35,941 nt of DNA from contig JADQBM010000076.1 of assembly GCA_016278615.1 (NCBI GenBank), forward strand, positions 1 to 35,941, in the 5' to 3' direction. How positions within the stretch are numbered: position 1 is the first letter of the stretch; every line of letters begins with the position of its first letter. The DNA is from Clostridia bacterium. GTDB lineage: Bacteria; Bacillota; Clostridia; Peptostreptococcales; JAAYPU01. Of this stretch, positions 7,611 to 16,984 are shown one piece after another. The notes beneath the pieces were generated by a model. The model saw only the letters and a list, made by a program, of their open reading frames with translations. It was not told the DNA's origin and did not search any database. The position numbers were made by a program, and so were the translations under genes.

Positions 7611-8867
7611 CTAAAATCTTTCTGTTTTATACCATTTTGCTTCTCTCTTAAAGATTAAGTCCTTAATGAAACTAATAAAACCCATCGCTGCAACAACTGC
7701 CCATAATTTGCAATATGTAAAATACATAACCAAAATGATTAATGAATTCGATAAACTAACTTCTCCCTTTTCAGTAGAGCTTGAGATTTGAACCGATAAC
7801 ACAAAGAGAACATATGCCAAAAACCATAACAATAAGCTATATCCCATAACGGTAGTCTGAATAAACCCCCCAAAATTTAATATAAATATCAAGTCTGATG
7901 TAATAGCTGCCACAAAGAAAAAAATGTATACAGAGATATAGTATATTAAATCGAACCTTACAAAACCGGCATCTTTATCAAAAAGATACTTGTAATTCTT
8001 GAAAAGTACATAATAATTTCCCTTGACCCATCTGTTTCTCTGCTTAAACCATACGGATAAATTCTCTGGCTCCTGCTCCCAGGATGCAGAGTAAGGACAA
8101 AATCGAATATGATATCCCAAAAGATAAATCCGAAAACTAATTTCAGTATCTTCTGTTACAGCTTTTGTATCCCATCCTCCGATTTTTTCTAAAATCGACC
8201 TGCGAATGATAAAATTGGTTCCTGGAATGGTGCACAATTTAAATAGCTGCCACCTGCCAGCCTGTGCCATCCATTGGAAATACAGACTTTCAAGATTAAT
8301 ACATCGAGTAAGAAAATTAGCATTCTTATTTCTACATCTAAATTTTCCAATAACAGCACCAGCATGATCATCATGAACAATAGAATAAACCAATTCTTTT
8401 AAAGCCGATTTTTCAGGGGTGTTATCTGCATCATAAATGACAATAAACTCTCCTTTGCTGTAGGCCAGCCCAATATTCAGCGCATTTGATTTTCCTTTCC
8501 CCCCTATTTTGTTATCTGTATTGATGATCTTTAAAAATCTTTTAGGATATTTTTCTTGCATTTTTTTCAAAACATCTGCTGAGTCATCACTTGAATTGTC
8601 GTTTATTACAATGATTTCATATTGATCGTTCTTATAATCCAAATTTAAAATGGATAGAAGGGTCTTTTCAATTACTTTTGCTTCATTATGAGCGGGTATC
8701 AATACAGAAACAAAAGGATAATGATCTAAATCTCGATTTGTTTGATTTCTATAATGCTTCATATAAGACACAAATCCACTTGTGGCCAATACCACATTCA
8801 TGAGGATAACGATCCAAATAGAAAACAATGATGCCACCAATAAGTAATCATAAACATTATTTAACAT
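7611..8867 (-). CDS. Processive family-2 glycosyltransferase, YdaM-like
   Basis: Inner-membrane polysaccharide synthase of 418 residues. The GT2 core shows FVSVLIPAHNEA (52-63), the DAD metal/nucleotide motif (146-148), TED (238-240) as catalytic base, and QRNRW (276-280), the QxxRW signature of processive synthases such as cellulose and poly-GlcNAc synthases. One N-terminal membrane helix (about 7-30) and at least three C-terminal helices form the channel. No PilZ domain is present, so c-di-GMP control must come from a partner, most likely the degenerate GGDEF protein two genes upstream. Sugar specificity cannot be read from sequence. Listeria PssC, its operon analogue, makes a ManNAc polymer. 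Confidence 0.92.
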   Translation of the reverse strand: MLNNVYDYLLVASLFSIWIVILMNVVLATSGFVSYMKHYRNQTNRDLDHYPFVSVLIPAHNEAKVIEKTLLSILNLDYKNDQYEIIVINDNSSDDSADVLKKMQEKYPKRFLKIINTDNKIGGKGKSNALNIGLAYSKGEFIVIYDADNTPEKSALKELVYSIVHDDHAGAVIGKFRCRNKNANFLTRCINLESLYFQWMAQAGRWQLFKLCTIPGTNFIIRRSILEKIGGWDTKAVTEDTEISFRIYLLGYHIRFCPYSASWEQEPENLSVWFKQRNRWVKGNYYVLFKNYKYLFDKDAGFVRFDLIYYISVYIFFFVAAITSDLIFILNFGGFIQTTVMGYSLLLWFLAYVLFVLSVQISSSTEKGEVSLSNSLIILVMYFTYCKLWAVVAAMGFISFIKDLIFKREAKWYKTERF

Positions 8868-8878
8868 TTAACCTCTAC

Positions 8879-10156
8879 CTATTCTTTAAAGTATTTTTTA
8901 CTATCAACACGTCGTCCTATGAATAATAAAATTCCAAATATGAAAATAATAGTCAATGCTATTTTACTTCCAATTCCAACAATATGGGATATGTCATATC
9001 CCTCTGAAGGTTTTTCTTCAGGTGATAAATTCTCGCCTCTAATTCTTTTCATTTGTTCTTCTTGAAAAATATCTAACTGTGTCTTGTTATCAACAGCTGT
9101 GCTCGTATTCAGTATGCGAGAATCCTTAATTTTCAATATCCTCTCATTAAAAGAACTGGTCTTGAAGCTTTTTACAAGAATTTTTTCACTGTATAAAGCA
9201 TTCAATAAATGATCTAGCTCTTCAATATCATCATCTAGGGAACACGCAATTAAATCTGGAGGGAATTTATATCCCTGCTTGTATGTAAAAAGATTCAGAT
9301 TACTTGTATCAAACTTATTTAGATAAATATACGGGGAAATTTGCTTCGTTATATTAAAAAAGTCTAAATCCACATCCACTTTTCCGATAGCTTCTTCTAC
9401 CAAAATAAAATCAAAATCCAAATTTTGAAAGGCTTCAGCATTCATAAACAATTGATCTAAGGGGAATGTAACACCAGTAATTTCAAGGCCTTGTCTTCGG
9501 TACTCCTCAGTTGCCTTTTCTAAAGCAGCTTTCTTATCCGGATTATAGGTCCCGTGTGTGTTATGAATTGGGTAGTGAATAAAGAGGGTGCCACCCATTT
9601 TTTCAACATATTTCAACACCTCGATAAATTTATCATAGGCCTCCATCTGAACATTATCGTAAACGGGCATTACCGTACATACGAATTTAACACCTTTGCT
9701 ATTTAACTTATCGGCCATATCCATTAATTTATTTAAATCAGAAAAGGGATATACCTCATCAATCCCAATAAACAGACCTTCCTCTGAAGACTTTTTTAAA
9801 TAAAAACTGCTTTCATCATAAACATCATAGTTCTGATCCTTGAGATCATTCATTGTCTCAACGTATTTTTCTTCAGAATCAAAACTTGAAGCTACAAGAA
9901 TCACCAAAGTATTTTGTTCAATTTTTTCAATATCCAAATCACCCACCTGAAGCATGGATACTTGCTCATGATTACATTTAATTTTTATATATAATGGGAA
10001 AACATCACTGGTTCTTTCAGCATATCCGTATAAATGATCATACACCAACAAAAACTTTGGCTCTACATTTTCAGCAAAGGTTTGAATTTTCATAAAGTTA
10101 CATAAGACCATAATTAGAATCACATATTGGAACAGCTTTTCTTTCCTTGAAAACAT
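8879..10156 (-). CDS. DUF2334-like membrane-anchored protein, YdaL-like
   Basis: Predicted extracytoplasmic protein of 425 residues. It has an N-terminal signal/anchor (about 8-28), a large deacetylase-like barrel (about 33-290) and a C-terminal membrane helix (about 393-413). The segment GIDEVYPFSDLNKLMDMADK followed by KFVCTVMPVYDN matches DUF2334 proteins, which are distant polysaccharide-deacetylase relatives. GTLFIHYPIHNTHG is in the place of the family's His-containing strand. In B. subtilis the equivalent is YdaL, and in Listeria a deacetylase-like protein of the pss operon. It starts right after the GGDEF gene stop (TAA then ATG), so it is coupled. A de-N-acetylase role on the polymer is an inference; several catalytic positions are not clearly conserved. 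Confidence 0.75.
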   Translation of the reverse strand: MFSRKEKLFQYVILIMVLCNFMKIQTFAENVEPKFLLVYDHLYGYAERTSDVFPLYIKIKCNHEQVSMLQVGDLDIEKIEQNTLVILVASSFDSEEKYVETMNDLKDQNYDVYDESSFYLKKSSEEGLFIGIDEVYPFSDLNKLMDMADKLNSKGVKFVCTVMPVYDNVQMEAYDKFIEVLKYVEKMGGTLFIHYPIHNTHGTYNPDKKAALEKATEEYRRQGLEITGVTFPLDQLFMNAEAFQNLDFDFILVEEAIGKVDVDLDFFNITKQISPYIYLNKFDTSNLNLFTYKQGYKFPPDLIACSLDDDIEELDHLLNALYSEKILVKSFKTSSFNERILKIKDSRILNTSTAVDNKTQLDIFQEEQMKRIRGENLSPEEKPSEGYDISHIVGIGSKIALTIIFIFGILLFIGRRVDSKKYFKE

Positions 10157-11023
10157 TTAAACATCATACTCCATATCTTTTTCTGCCATCTGAAAAAACT
10201 CGTAAGCATTACTTGTTTTCTCTTGATCAAAGCTTGCCAGTCCAACCATAATTTCTAATTTCATTTTGTGAATTAAAGCCTCTTCTTCATGAAATGCCAA
10301 TTGTCGGATAGTGTTTTTTAATCTGTCTTTAACCATTTCTCCATCGTCATTTTGTGTTAAGAATACTACCCCAAACATATTGGAATCTCTTAATATGTAT
10401 TTTCTATCTTCTTCCCTTAACATTTTATCAATTTCAGAAGAAAGCAATGTAATGATTTTTTCAAATTTTGGCATGCCTATTATTCTAACAACTTCATTCT
10501 CGTATTTAACTTTAACTAACATTAAATTGGCAATGATACCATATCTTTTATTAATGTTCATATATCCTTGTAGTTCACTGAAAAAAGATTGAGAATTCCT
10601 AAGTCCTGTTTCCTTATCAACCATCACATATTCATTGTTCTCCTTTTTTAAACTCAAATTCTCCATCTGTAGGTCTCTAATCCACTTGCCTTTTAGTGCA
10701 AACATAATGGCAAACAACGGAATAACTATCATCCAAAAATACACGTTTATATTAATTGGAATGGCTTGTGTTATGTATACAAAGATATGTAAACTTGCAT
10801 ATGCAAAATTGAATAAAATACTATATAAAATAGCGATGGTGATATTTGTATAATAACCTATGATACATCCTATCATAACACTTAAAATGACATAAAAGTT
10901 TAAGATTTCTTCGCCAAATTGTCCGTAAGCATAGATAATGGTAAGCATAAAGAACAAGACAATAATCAAAGTATCTACCAGGTCAATTTGATGAGATAAT
11001 TTTTTGTTATAATTCTTTTTCAT
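10157..11023 (-). CDS. Membrane protein with degenerate GGDEF domain, YdaK-like c-di-GMP receptor
   Basis: Predicted c-di-GMP sensor for the polysaccharide synthase, 288 residues. Four or five membrane helices lie within residues 15-110, followed by a short helical linker and a GGDEF-fold domain (about 138-285, opening with the usual DKETGLRN). The active-site GGDEF is replaced by DSNMF (213-217), so cyclase activity should be lost. The inhibitory-site motif RxxD is kept as Arg203-Glu-Glu-Asp206, five residues upstream of the degenerate motif, as in binding-only receptors. This is the pattern of B. subtilis YdaK and Listeria PssE. Its ATG overlaps the stop of the upstream membrane-protein gene by one base (TGATG) with an AAAGGAG site. 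Confidence 0.88.
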   Translation of the reverse strand: MKKNYNKKLSHQIDLVDTLIIVLFFMLTIIYAYGQFGEEILNFYVILSVMIGCIIGYYTNITIAILYSILFNFAYASLHIFVYITQAIPININVYFWMIVIPLFAIMFALKGKWIRDLQMENLSLKKENNEYVMVDKETGLRNSQSFFSELQGYMNINKRYGIIANLMLVKVKYENEVVRIIGMPKFEKIITLLSSEIDKMLREEDRKYILRDSNMFGVVFLTQNDDGEMVKDRLKNTIRQLAFHEEEALIHKMKLEIMVGLASFDQEKTSNAYEFFQMAEKDMEYDV

Positions 11024-12462
11024 CAGATTTTCTCCTTTCTGAAAATAATAGAAAGAACATAAGTAAAATTAAAGTAAAACAAAATGTCTAATGCTAAAGT
11101 ATTCATGAACAAATGTTTACTCAAGTCCGCATCTCCAGCTCCAATAAATGACGCCAATATTTGCGAGAAACCTGTGAGAAGAACATATAACATAATTATT
11201 TCAATATAAAAAGGCATCTGAATAGAATGATGCTTCCTATTTCCAATAAACCTATTAATCCCTAAGACTAAACACGTTAATAAAAACAAATATACAAATC
11301 CTGAATATTTTGGAATCAAATTTCCTTTCACATAACTCCATAAAGAGAAGAAATCTGTTTTTTTCCCATATTCCATCCCGGCACTTCTTTCATAATTACC
11401 TAAAGCATCGGGTCTAATAGCAAAGCTGTTTTTCCAGCTAAAATTCATCATTTTTGAGAATGCTTCTGGATGTGTTAAATAATACATAGAAACAGAAGTC
11501 AAATGATACTTAGAATAAAAATTGTCAAGCAACATGGGATCTCTTGGATCTATAACAGGCGTTGCATCGAAATAAATAGTTTCTGCTAATAAGGCATATT
11601 GCTCACTTATCCCCATTTCTTTGATAATAGACTGTGCTTCTGGCTCAAATAATAAAACCCCTCTGTTCATCATATGGTACTTATTGATCAAATAAATACT
11701 ATCATCTATCATAAAGTACATAAATACTCCTGAAACCAGTAAAACAAATCCTAAAGATACCGCTATAATTTTTTTCTTAATATCTATATTTGCAAATACA
11801 ATGACTGCCAATACAACACACGCTAATATTCCATTTGCAGCAAATTGATTTTTTGAACCGATGAACATAAAGGTAGCCAGAGCAAAGACGCTCAAATACC
11901 TTATTCTATTGGTTTTATCTAATGCAAATTTCATCAAAGCTGCTATTGAAAGCATATAAAAAACGTAGGCGACGGCTTCACCATAAAAGCTGTTTAAATA
12001 TGCCACATAGCCAATATCTCCGAACATAATAACTGTAAAGCATGCAAAAAAATATTTCAGCTTTGAATTCTCAGTCATCTTGCTTACGACTACAACTATC
12101 CAATATAAACTCAGACTTAAAACACCTAAATAAAGAATTGCTAAAAATCTGATATCAAATTTTTCATCCTGAGTAAATAAATCATCTAACAATACTGCCG
12201 CTTTAATGACAATACTATGAGTGGATAAAAAATTACCATGATAATCGTTGTAATACTCCAATTTATCATATTTATGGTTGAAGTAACCATAGTAGTCTTC
12301 TTCACTTCGGTCTGCTTCAAATTTCAAATCGTTTGTTACCATAATCCTATAAAAGTCGCCGTTGTCAGCGAGCCCTATCAGGGGTCTGCAAAACAATGCA
12401 TACGTTGAGATGAGTATCAAAATCAACACAGCCACAATCGGTGGTGTTACCATTTTTTTCAT
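11023..12462 (-). CDS. Multi-pass membrane protein of the EPS operon, possible GT-C-type transferase
   Basis: Membrane protein of 479 residues with about ten predicted helices. Just after the first helix there is an extracytoplasmic acidic segment, PLIGLADNGDFYRIM. An acidic residue in that loop is typical of GT-C glycosyltransferases, and the LADNGDFYRIM pattern reminds me of WsfD-like S-layer glycan transferases, but I cannot verify this. It is placed between the GH8-like and GGDEF genes; B. subtilis ydaJKLMN has no gene at this point. If it is a GT-C enzyme, it could add side-chain sugars from a lipid-linked donor to the exported polymer. That is inference only. Confidence 0.6.
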   Translation of the reverse strand: MKKMVTPPIVAVLILILISTYALFCRPLIGLADNGDFYRIMVTNDLKFEADRSEEDYYGYFNHKYDKLEYYNDYHGNFLSTHSIVIKAAVLLDDLFTQDEKFDIRFLAILYLGVLSLSLYWIVVVVSKMTENSKLKYFFACFTVIMFGDIGYVAYLNSFYGEAVAYVFYMLSIAALMKFALDKTNRIRYLSVFALATFMFIGSKNQFAANGILACVVLAVIVFANIDIKKKIIAVSLGFVLLVSGVFMYFMIDDSIYLINKYHMMNRGVLLFEPEAQSIIKEMGISEQYALLAETIYFDATPVIDPRDPMLLDNFYSKYHLTSVSMYYLTHPEAFSKMMNFSWKNSFAIRPDALGNYERSAGMEYGKKTDFFSLWSYVKGNLIPKYSGFVYLFLLTCLVLGINRFIGNRKHHSIQMPFYIEIIMLYVLLTGFSQILASFIGAGDADLSKHLFMNTLALDILFYFNFTYVLSIIFRKEKI

Positions 12463-12552
12463 AGGGAAACCCCTTTACGAGACTTTTTCTTGCCACATAA
12501 TACAATATGTAAAAATTATATATTCTCCATTAATACATATTAATTACTTTTA

Positions 12553-13677
12553 TTAATAGATAAAAGATGAAGACAAGAGATACTGTAGATTATCAAAAGA
12601 ATAAACTGTGTTGTCTTGTTCATCTCCAAAACTTCCGTAAATATCAGAGGCTTCATTTAATACTTGAAATCGCTGAGATTCTTTCAGCAACTTTTCAGAT
12701 TTTTGTGGCTCATTTGCTAAGAAAAACAACCTTGCAGCAAGAGCGTAAAGCGCTGTAGATTCAACATCCGTAACAGGTTCATACGTTTCACTAGAATAAG
12801 AAACATATATTTTTCCATGCTTTTCATATTCATTCCATAGCCACTTTAATCCTTCTCTGTCATATTCACCCACTTCTGCCAAATGAAGCAAAGTGTATAC
12901 AGACTGAATTAAGCAGTTTTCATTTTTTGATGAATATGATTTTTGATCTTGAAAATACTGATATTCATACAAGCCAGTGCCTTGAATTTTTCCATTATTA
13001 ATAATTTCATATGAAGAGTCATAGACCTGTTTCCATTCAGCATCCATTGGCATCATTTTTTTCATTGTATATAAATCTATATAAGATAGTGTAATCATAT
13101 TGCTCTTGTTTTGGAATCTTTCATCGTAAAAATCTATCAGGGAGCTCTCCAAAGTATTATAGGTTAATAGGGTTTTTGAGAGCTTCCTTGCAGACTGAAG
13201 GTATGCCTCATCCCTCCATTTCTCATTTGCCAATATGAGAGCCCTTAATAATCTTAAATCATCAATGAGTGCATTGGTGCTTTCCTTTTTTCCCGACTTT
13301 GACATCTTCCATGAAATGATTCCGTTAGAAAGAATCAAATTTTTCATTGTCCATTGGAGACTGGAATCAAAATCAACTTGTTGATTTCTATTAAGTAGGT
13401 ATAGCAAGATAAGTCCCTGAGACTCAGATAATATATCCTTTCCTGTTGCAATGGTATCCCTATTACTTTCCTTATCCAGATAATTTGTATAGATAGAAAA
13501 ATCCGGGCCGGACATTTTTTGGGCAACAAAATCAAGTGCTATTTTTTCAGGTTCTGGTATTTCTCCCATGGCAGCATTCCTTTCAGGAATACAAAATCTG
13601 ACCTGTGATTTAACCATAATGGATACCATTAAAACAATACCTATTAACACCATCAAAATGAGTTTATTCTTATTCAT
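12553..13677 (-). CDS. GH8-like glycoside hydrolase, YdaJ/PssZ-like
   Basis: First gene of the EPS operon, 374 residues. Residues 5-22 form a membrane anchor or signal peptide. The remainder looks like an (alpha/alpha)6 barrel of family GH8. SESQG (84-88) corresponds to the SEGQG motif with Glu85 as general acid, and ALIDDLRLLRALI (Asp139/Asp140) to the conserved acidic helix. Dedicated hydrolases of this type (BcsZ, PssZ, YdaJ) trim or release the polymer made by their operon. The ATG 13677 is preceded by AAGGAG, which lies inside a small hairpin. The overall similarity to GH8 is distant, so activity is likely but not certain. Confidence 0.75.
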   Translation of the reverse strand: MNKNKLILMVLIGIVLMVSIMVKSQVRFCIPERNAAMGEIPEPEKIALDFVAQKMSGPDFSIYTNYLDKESNRDTIATGKDILSESQGLILLYLLNRNQQVDFDSSLQWTMKNLILSNGIISWKMSKSGKKESTNALIDDLRLLRALILANEKWRDEAYLQSARKLSKTLLTYNTLESSLIDFYDERFQNKSNMITLSYIDLYTMKKMMPMDAEWKQVYDSSYEIINNGKIQGTGLYEYQYFQDQKSYSSKNENCLIQSVYTLLHLAEVGEYDREGLKWLWNEYEKHGKIYVSYSSETYEPVTDVESTALYALAARLFFLANEPQKSEKLLKESQRFQVLNEASDIYGSFGDEQDNTVYSFDNLQYLLSSSFIY

Positions 13678-13694
13678 TTAAGGGGCTCCTTAAA
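13675..13694 (-). promoter_or_regulatory. Hairpin enclosing the ribosome binding site of the first EPS gene
   Basis: TTTAAGG and CCTTAAA (seven pairs) flank the loop AGCC on the minus strand. The AAGGAG ribosome binding site lies in the 5' arm and loop, and the 3' arm runs into the start codon. Folding would hide the site, and the GGA at the stem-loop edge is a possible contact for an RNA-binding regulator. Confidence 0.55.
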
Positions 13695-13778
13695 AACATC
13701 CATCATGATACAGTTTATTAGATCATTCAAAAAACAATACCAATATTATTAACGTGTTGAATCAATATTAGTTACGTT

Positions 13779-13807
13779 ATTATAGCAAATTCTACATATT
13801 ATTACAA
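13779..13807 (-). promoter_or_regulatory. Sigma-A promoter of the EPS operon
   Basis: TTGTAA (13802-13807) and TATAAT (13779-13784) on the minus strand are 17 bases apart. It implies a leader of about 95 bases before the GH8-like gene. I saw no clear c-di-GMP riboswitch in that leader. Confidence 0.75.
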
Positions 13808-13836
13808 TAAAAACTACAGGATTTAATGACTATGCA

Positions 13837-16800
13837 TCATCTAGCCACAGCTTTATCTTTTAATCTGTATTTTGTGATGTCATCTCCTACTGTTTGCCCT
13901 GATATTTTTGTTATCACAAAAGTATCTTGATCCAGCACCTCATTGACTCTGCTCGCTGTCCAGCCTCTTGTATTATTTCTAATCCAATCTCCTACAGAAA
14001 GGTTGTGGTTCGCTATTTTAACCATCGTTTCTGTTGTACCCCCTTGAGTAAATGAATTGCCAACCCTAAAAAATGTTTCAATGGCATCTCCTGCAACTTG
14101 CTTACCGATTGCATATTCGTGAGAAAGGGTGTCAGGATCCATCCTGTTGATAATTCTAAAAGTATTATTCCTTGTAACATTCACAATAGCATCGTTATTA
14201 TTTAGCATATGATTGGGCAATTTCAGTATTTTTTCATTGGTATTGTCAGGCGTATTAACAACTCTAAAGGGAAAAGCAGGATAGCCAACCTGATTGTACA
14301 GACTATATTCAGGATAATTGTGCCATGCATATTTCGCACCCATAGGTTCTGAAATCTCATCGCACCAAATTTCAACAGTATTATTTAGAGGATTTATTCT
14401 TGATTGCGCACTGTGCCACTTGCCTTGATTATCCATAATTTCAAATCCCTTTGGGATATCATCCTTTATATATAAAGCACCATAGGTATAATCAAATCCA
14501 ACTATGACTTTATTTCCTTCGAAACGATAATCCTTCATTTCAGGACTTCGTTGCTTCATATCCTCCTGATAAATCATCCCCATAGCTAAGTAAGCCAACC
14601 TTTTTCCGATTTCCTTTTTTTCTCGAGGATGGATCTCGATGGGGTCTGGGTCAGCCAAGTCAATGGTAGTAACAAGTCCGGTGCTGTCTGTGGTATTGGC
14701 GACTTTCATCTGGACAGCTCGAAGAAAAGGCCAGTTATCCGAATCATCTTCATAGTTGTTATATCCAAATCCGGAAATCTGCACCAACATAAATGGAAGA
14801 TCCAAATCCTTAAACTCTTTCCTAAAGCCCCTTATATAGTCTCTCAACAAGGGTTCATAGCCATAACCTAAATGGGTACTGTTTTCTCCCTGATAATAAA
14901 TAACCCCTTTAACCCCGTAAGGCGCATTGGTGTCCATATAGCCTTTCCAAAATCCGGACAAAATAGGTTCATCATCTTTTTGAACAAAGCCATCTTCCTC
15001 CATGATAATATCAGGCATAAATACTTCTATTGTGGTTCCTCCATATGTCATAGAAATAATTCCAATTTTGACATCAGATAATTCTTTATTTAACTCCAAT
15101 AGTTTCTCCGCAAAAAATGTCCCAATTGCCGGAGATCCATCAATTACCCATCCAAGAGAAGGCTGCCATTCTCCATCTATAGTATCGCGGGGCTTTACTG
15201 CTATTGCTTTTTCGGATTCATAAAGTCTTAAATTATTATTTTTTAGAAAGAATTCCTTAGTTTCCTGCGCCCCGTAGCATTCATGCAAAAACATCTCTGC
15301 GTTGGATTGCCCAGCTACAACAAAAACTTCACCCACATGCATATCCAATAGAGTTATTTTATCTTTTCGATCTGTAACGGTTAGAGTATAGGGTCCTCCA
15401 TAAGGTTCTGGGTCCAGTTCTAAATACCATTGACCATTCTTTACGACTGTGGTTTTATTCTGACTTTTAAATTTAACTTTAATGGTATCCCCTGTAAAGC
15501 CTTTACCCCAAACAGGTATTTTTTTGTTTCCTTGAAGAACGCCACCAGATGATAATATATTCGGCAAAGCCAAATCATAATTGGCTTTGCGATATCCGTC
15601 ATCTATCATTCTCATGAGAATATTAACCACTTCTGACCTGTCTATATGTGTATTTCCTTTAAAGCATAATGTATCATCCAATCTAAGATAGCCCTTTTCA
15701 AAAGAATAAAGTGCCGCGTTAAGAAGTGTTCTATCTTTAATCGTACTACTATCTTTAATCAGAGAATCCAAACTCCTATCAAAAGATGGCGTTTTATTAA
15801 AACGAAAAATCATTAAAGCGGCATCATATTTTGTAAGGGGTTGTTCTAAATCTGCATAGTCCATCTCTTCCACAAGTCCCAGTTCAATACCCCGACTTAA
15901 GTAGTGTTCCGCCCAGTAATCCTTGCCAGAAGGGCATTCCTCACCTTTTAGCGTAATAAGCATTTTTAAAAATTCTGCTACGGTCACATTTTTATCTGGC
16001 CGAAAGGTATTGTCTCCAAACCCACCAATGATGCCTCTATTAATAAGGTATTTTATTTCACCGAACTTTTCATTTTCATTAATATCCCAAGGGTTAAATG
16101 CCATATTATTCTTTAATTGAGCTGCATATTTTTTATATGCTTCTATATCATAAAGCTTAATATTGTCATAACGAACAACTGGAGAAGTCCCCCAGCCATC
16201 ATCCGCATATCCTACTGTGCCCAGCGCGGGTCCTGTTTTGCTTTCAAGAATTTTATAAGGGGACGAATCTGTATATGCTACCAGTGGTTCATATGCTTTG
16301 GCTGGATTGGTTGGACCATCTATGTAAAATTCTATATGAACATTTTCATCCTCTGTATTTTGAATTACTAAACGTCCAGTATAATCAATGTTTTCTCTCA
16401 ACAAAAAATATCCTTCAACAAGGGCAGACATTTTAGTCGGAGCAGCAGTATTAATAATAGCCCATTTGCATTTGAATTGATTATATCCTGTATTCTCCAG
16501 ATAATAGGAAAGGGCATAATACTCTTTAAAATTTGTATCCTTCGATCGCGGGATAATGATGGCAATAGGACGCCCAGGATGCCCTTCATTGCCCATTCTC
16601 TGTACATTAATAGTAAACTCCATCCCATAGTCTTGTTTATTCTCCCACAACTTTTCGTTTAATACAGCACGTTGCATATACTGAGCATGGCCTAATTCCA
16701 AAGCCCCGTTATCCGTAATCGTATTTTTTTGATCTTTAGCCGTATTGATTTGCCAAATGGTTTCACCTTTTTTTGTCACAACTTTATTGTTAGACAATTG

Positions 16801-16938
16801 CTTATCATCAAAGCTTTCTTGGAAAAACCAATCTGGTTCTTCTTCTTCATCTTTCTCAGCCGCATAAGACAAACCAAAACAAAGCAATAATAATAATGCT
16901 ATTAATAAAAAAAATGCTTTTTTACCTTTTTTTCTCAT
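13837..16938 (-). CDS. SLH-domain sialate-O-acetylesterase-like surface protein
   Basis: Large secreted protein of 1033 residues. It has a signal peptide (1-27), a laminin-G/concanavalin-like region (about 35-265), and three S-layer homology repeats (about 285-445, e.g. LINRGIIGGFGDNTFRPDKN). A short beta domain (about 455-530) precedes an SGNH-type acetylesterase domain (about 533-810). The esterase carries VVAGQSNAEMF with the nucleophile Ser545 and a late DPIEIHP stretch that may supply the Asp/His pair. The last ~115 residues are unrecognised. SLH repeats tether proteins to pyruvylated cell-wall polymer, so it should sit on the cell surface and remove acetyl groups from a glycan. It follows the GH26 gene by 46 bases and probably shares its transcript. 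Confidence 0.88.
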   Translation of the reverse strand: MRKKGKKAFFLLIALLLLLCFGLSYAAEKDEEEEPDWFFQESFDDKQLSNNKVVTKKGETIWQINTAKDQKNTITDNGALELGHAQYMQRAVLNEKLWENKQDYGMEFTINVQRMGNEGHPGRPIAIIIPRSKDTNFKEYYALSYYLENTGYNQFKCKWAIINTAAPTKMSALVEGYFLLRENIDYTGRLVIQNTEDENVHIEFYIDGPTNPAKAYEPLVAYTDSSPYKILESKTGPALGTVGYADDGWGTSPVVRYDNIKLYDIEAYKKYAAQLKNNMAFNPWDINENEKFGEIKYLINRGIIGGFGDNTFRPDKNVTVAEFLKMLITLKGEECPSGKDYWAEHYLSRGIELGLVEEMDYADLEQPLTKYDAALMIFRFNKTPSFDRSLDSLIKDSSTIKDRTLLNAALYSFEKGYLRLDDTLCFKGNTHIDRSEVVNILMRMIDDGYRKANYDLALPNILSSGGVLQGNKKIPVWGKGFTGDTIKVKFKSQNKTTVVKNGQWYLELDPEPYGGPYTLTVTDRKDKITLLDMHVGEVFVVAGQSNAEMFLHECYGAQETKEFFLKNNNLRLYESEKAIAVKPRDTIDGEWQPSLGWVIDGSPAIGTFFAEKLLELNKELSDVKIGIISMTYGGTTIEVFMPDIIMEEDGFVQKDDEPILSGFWKGYMDTNAPYGVKGVIYYQGENSTHLGYGYEPLLRDYIRGFRKEFKDLDLPFMLVQISGFGYNNYEDDSDNWPFLRAVQMKVANTTDSTGLVTTIDLADPDPIEIHPREKKEIGKRLAYLAMGMIYQEDMKQRSPEMKDYRFEGNKVIVGFDYTYGALYIKDDIPKGFEIMDNQGKWHSAQSRINPLNNTVEIWCDEISEPMGAKYAWHNYPEYSLYNQVGYPAFPFRVVNTPDNTNEKILKLPNHMLNNNDAIVNVTRNNTFRIINRMDPDTLSHEYAIGKQVAGDAIETFFRVGNSFTQGGTTETMVKIANHNLSVGDWIRNNTRGWTASRVNEVLDQDTFVITKISGQTVGDDITKYRLKDKAVAR

Positions 16939-16984
16939 TGTTATCCACCCCTTTTATAACACCACAGAAAAGTTTTATTATATT

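Noticed and set aside
13685-13771. c-di-GMP riboswitch in the EPS operon leader
   Set aside because: The leader is short and AT-rich, and lacks the conserved GEMM-type core; only the hairpin over the ribosome binding site is visible.
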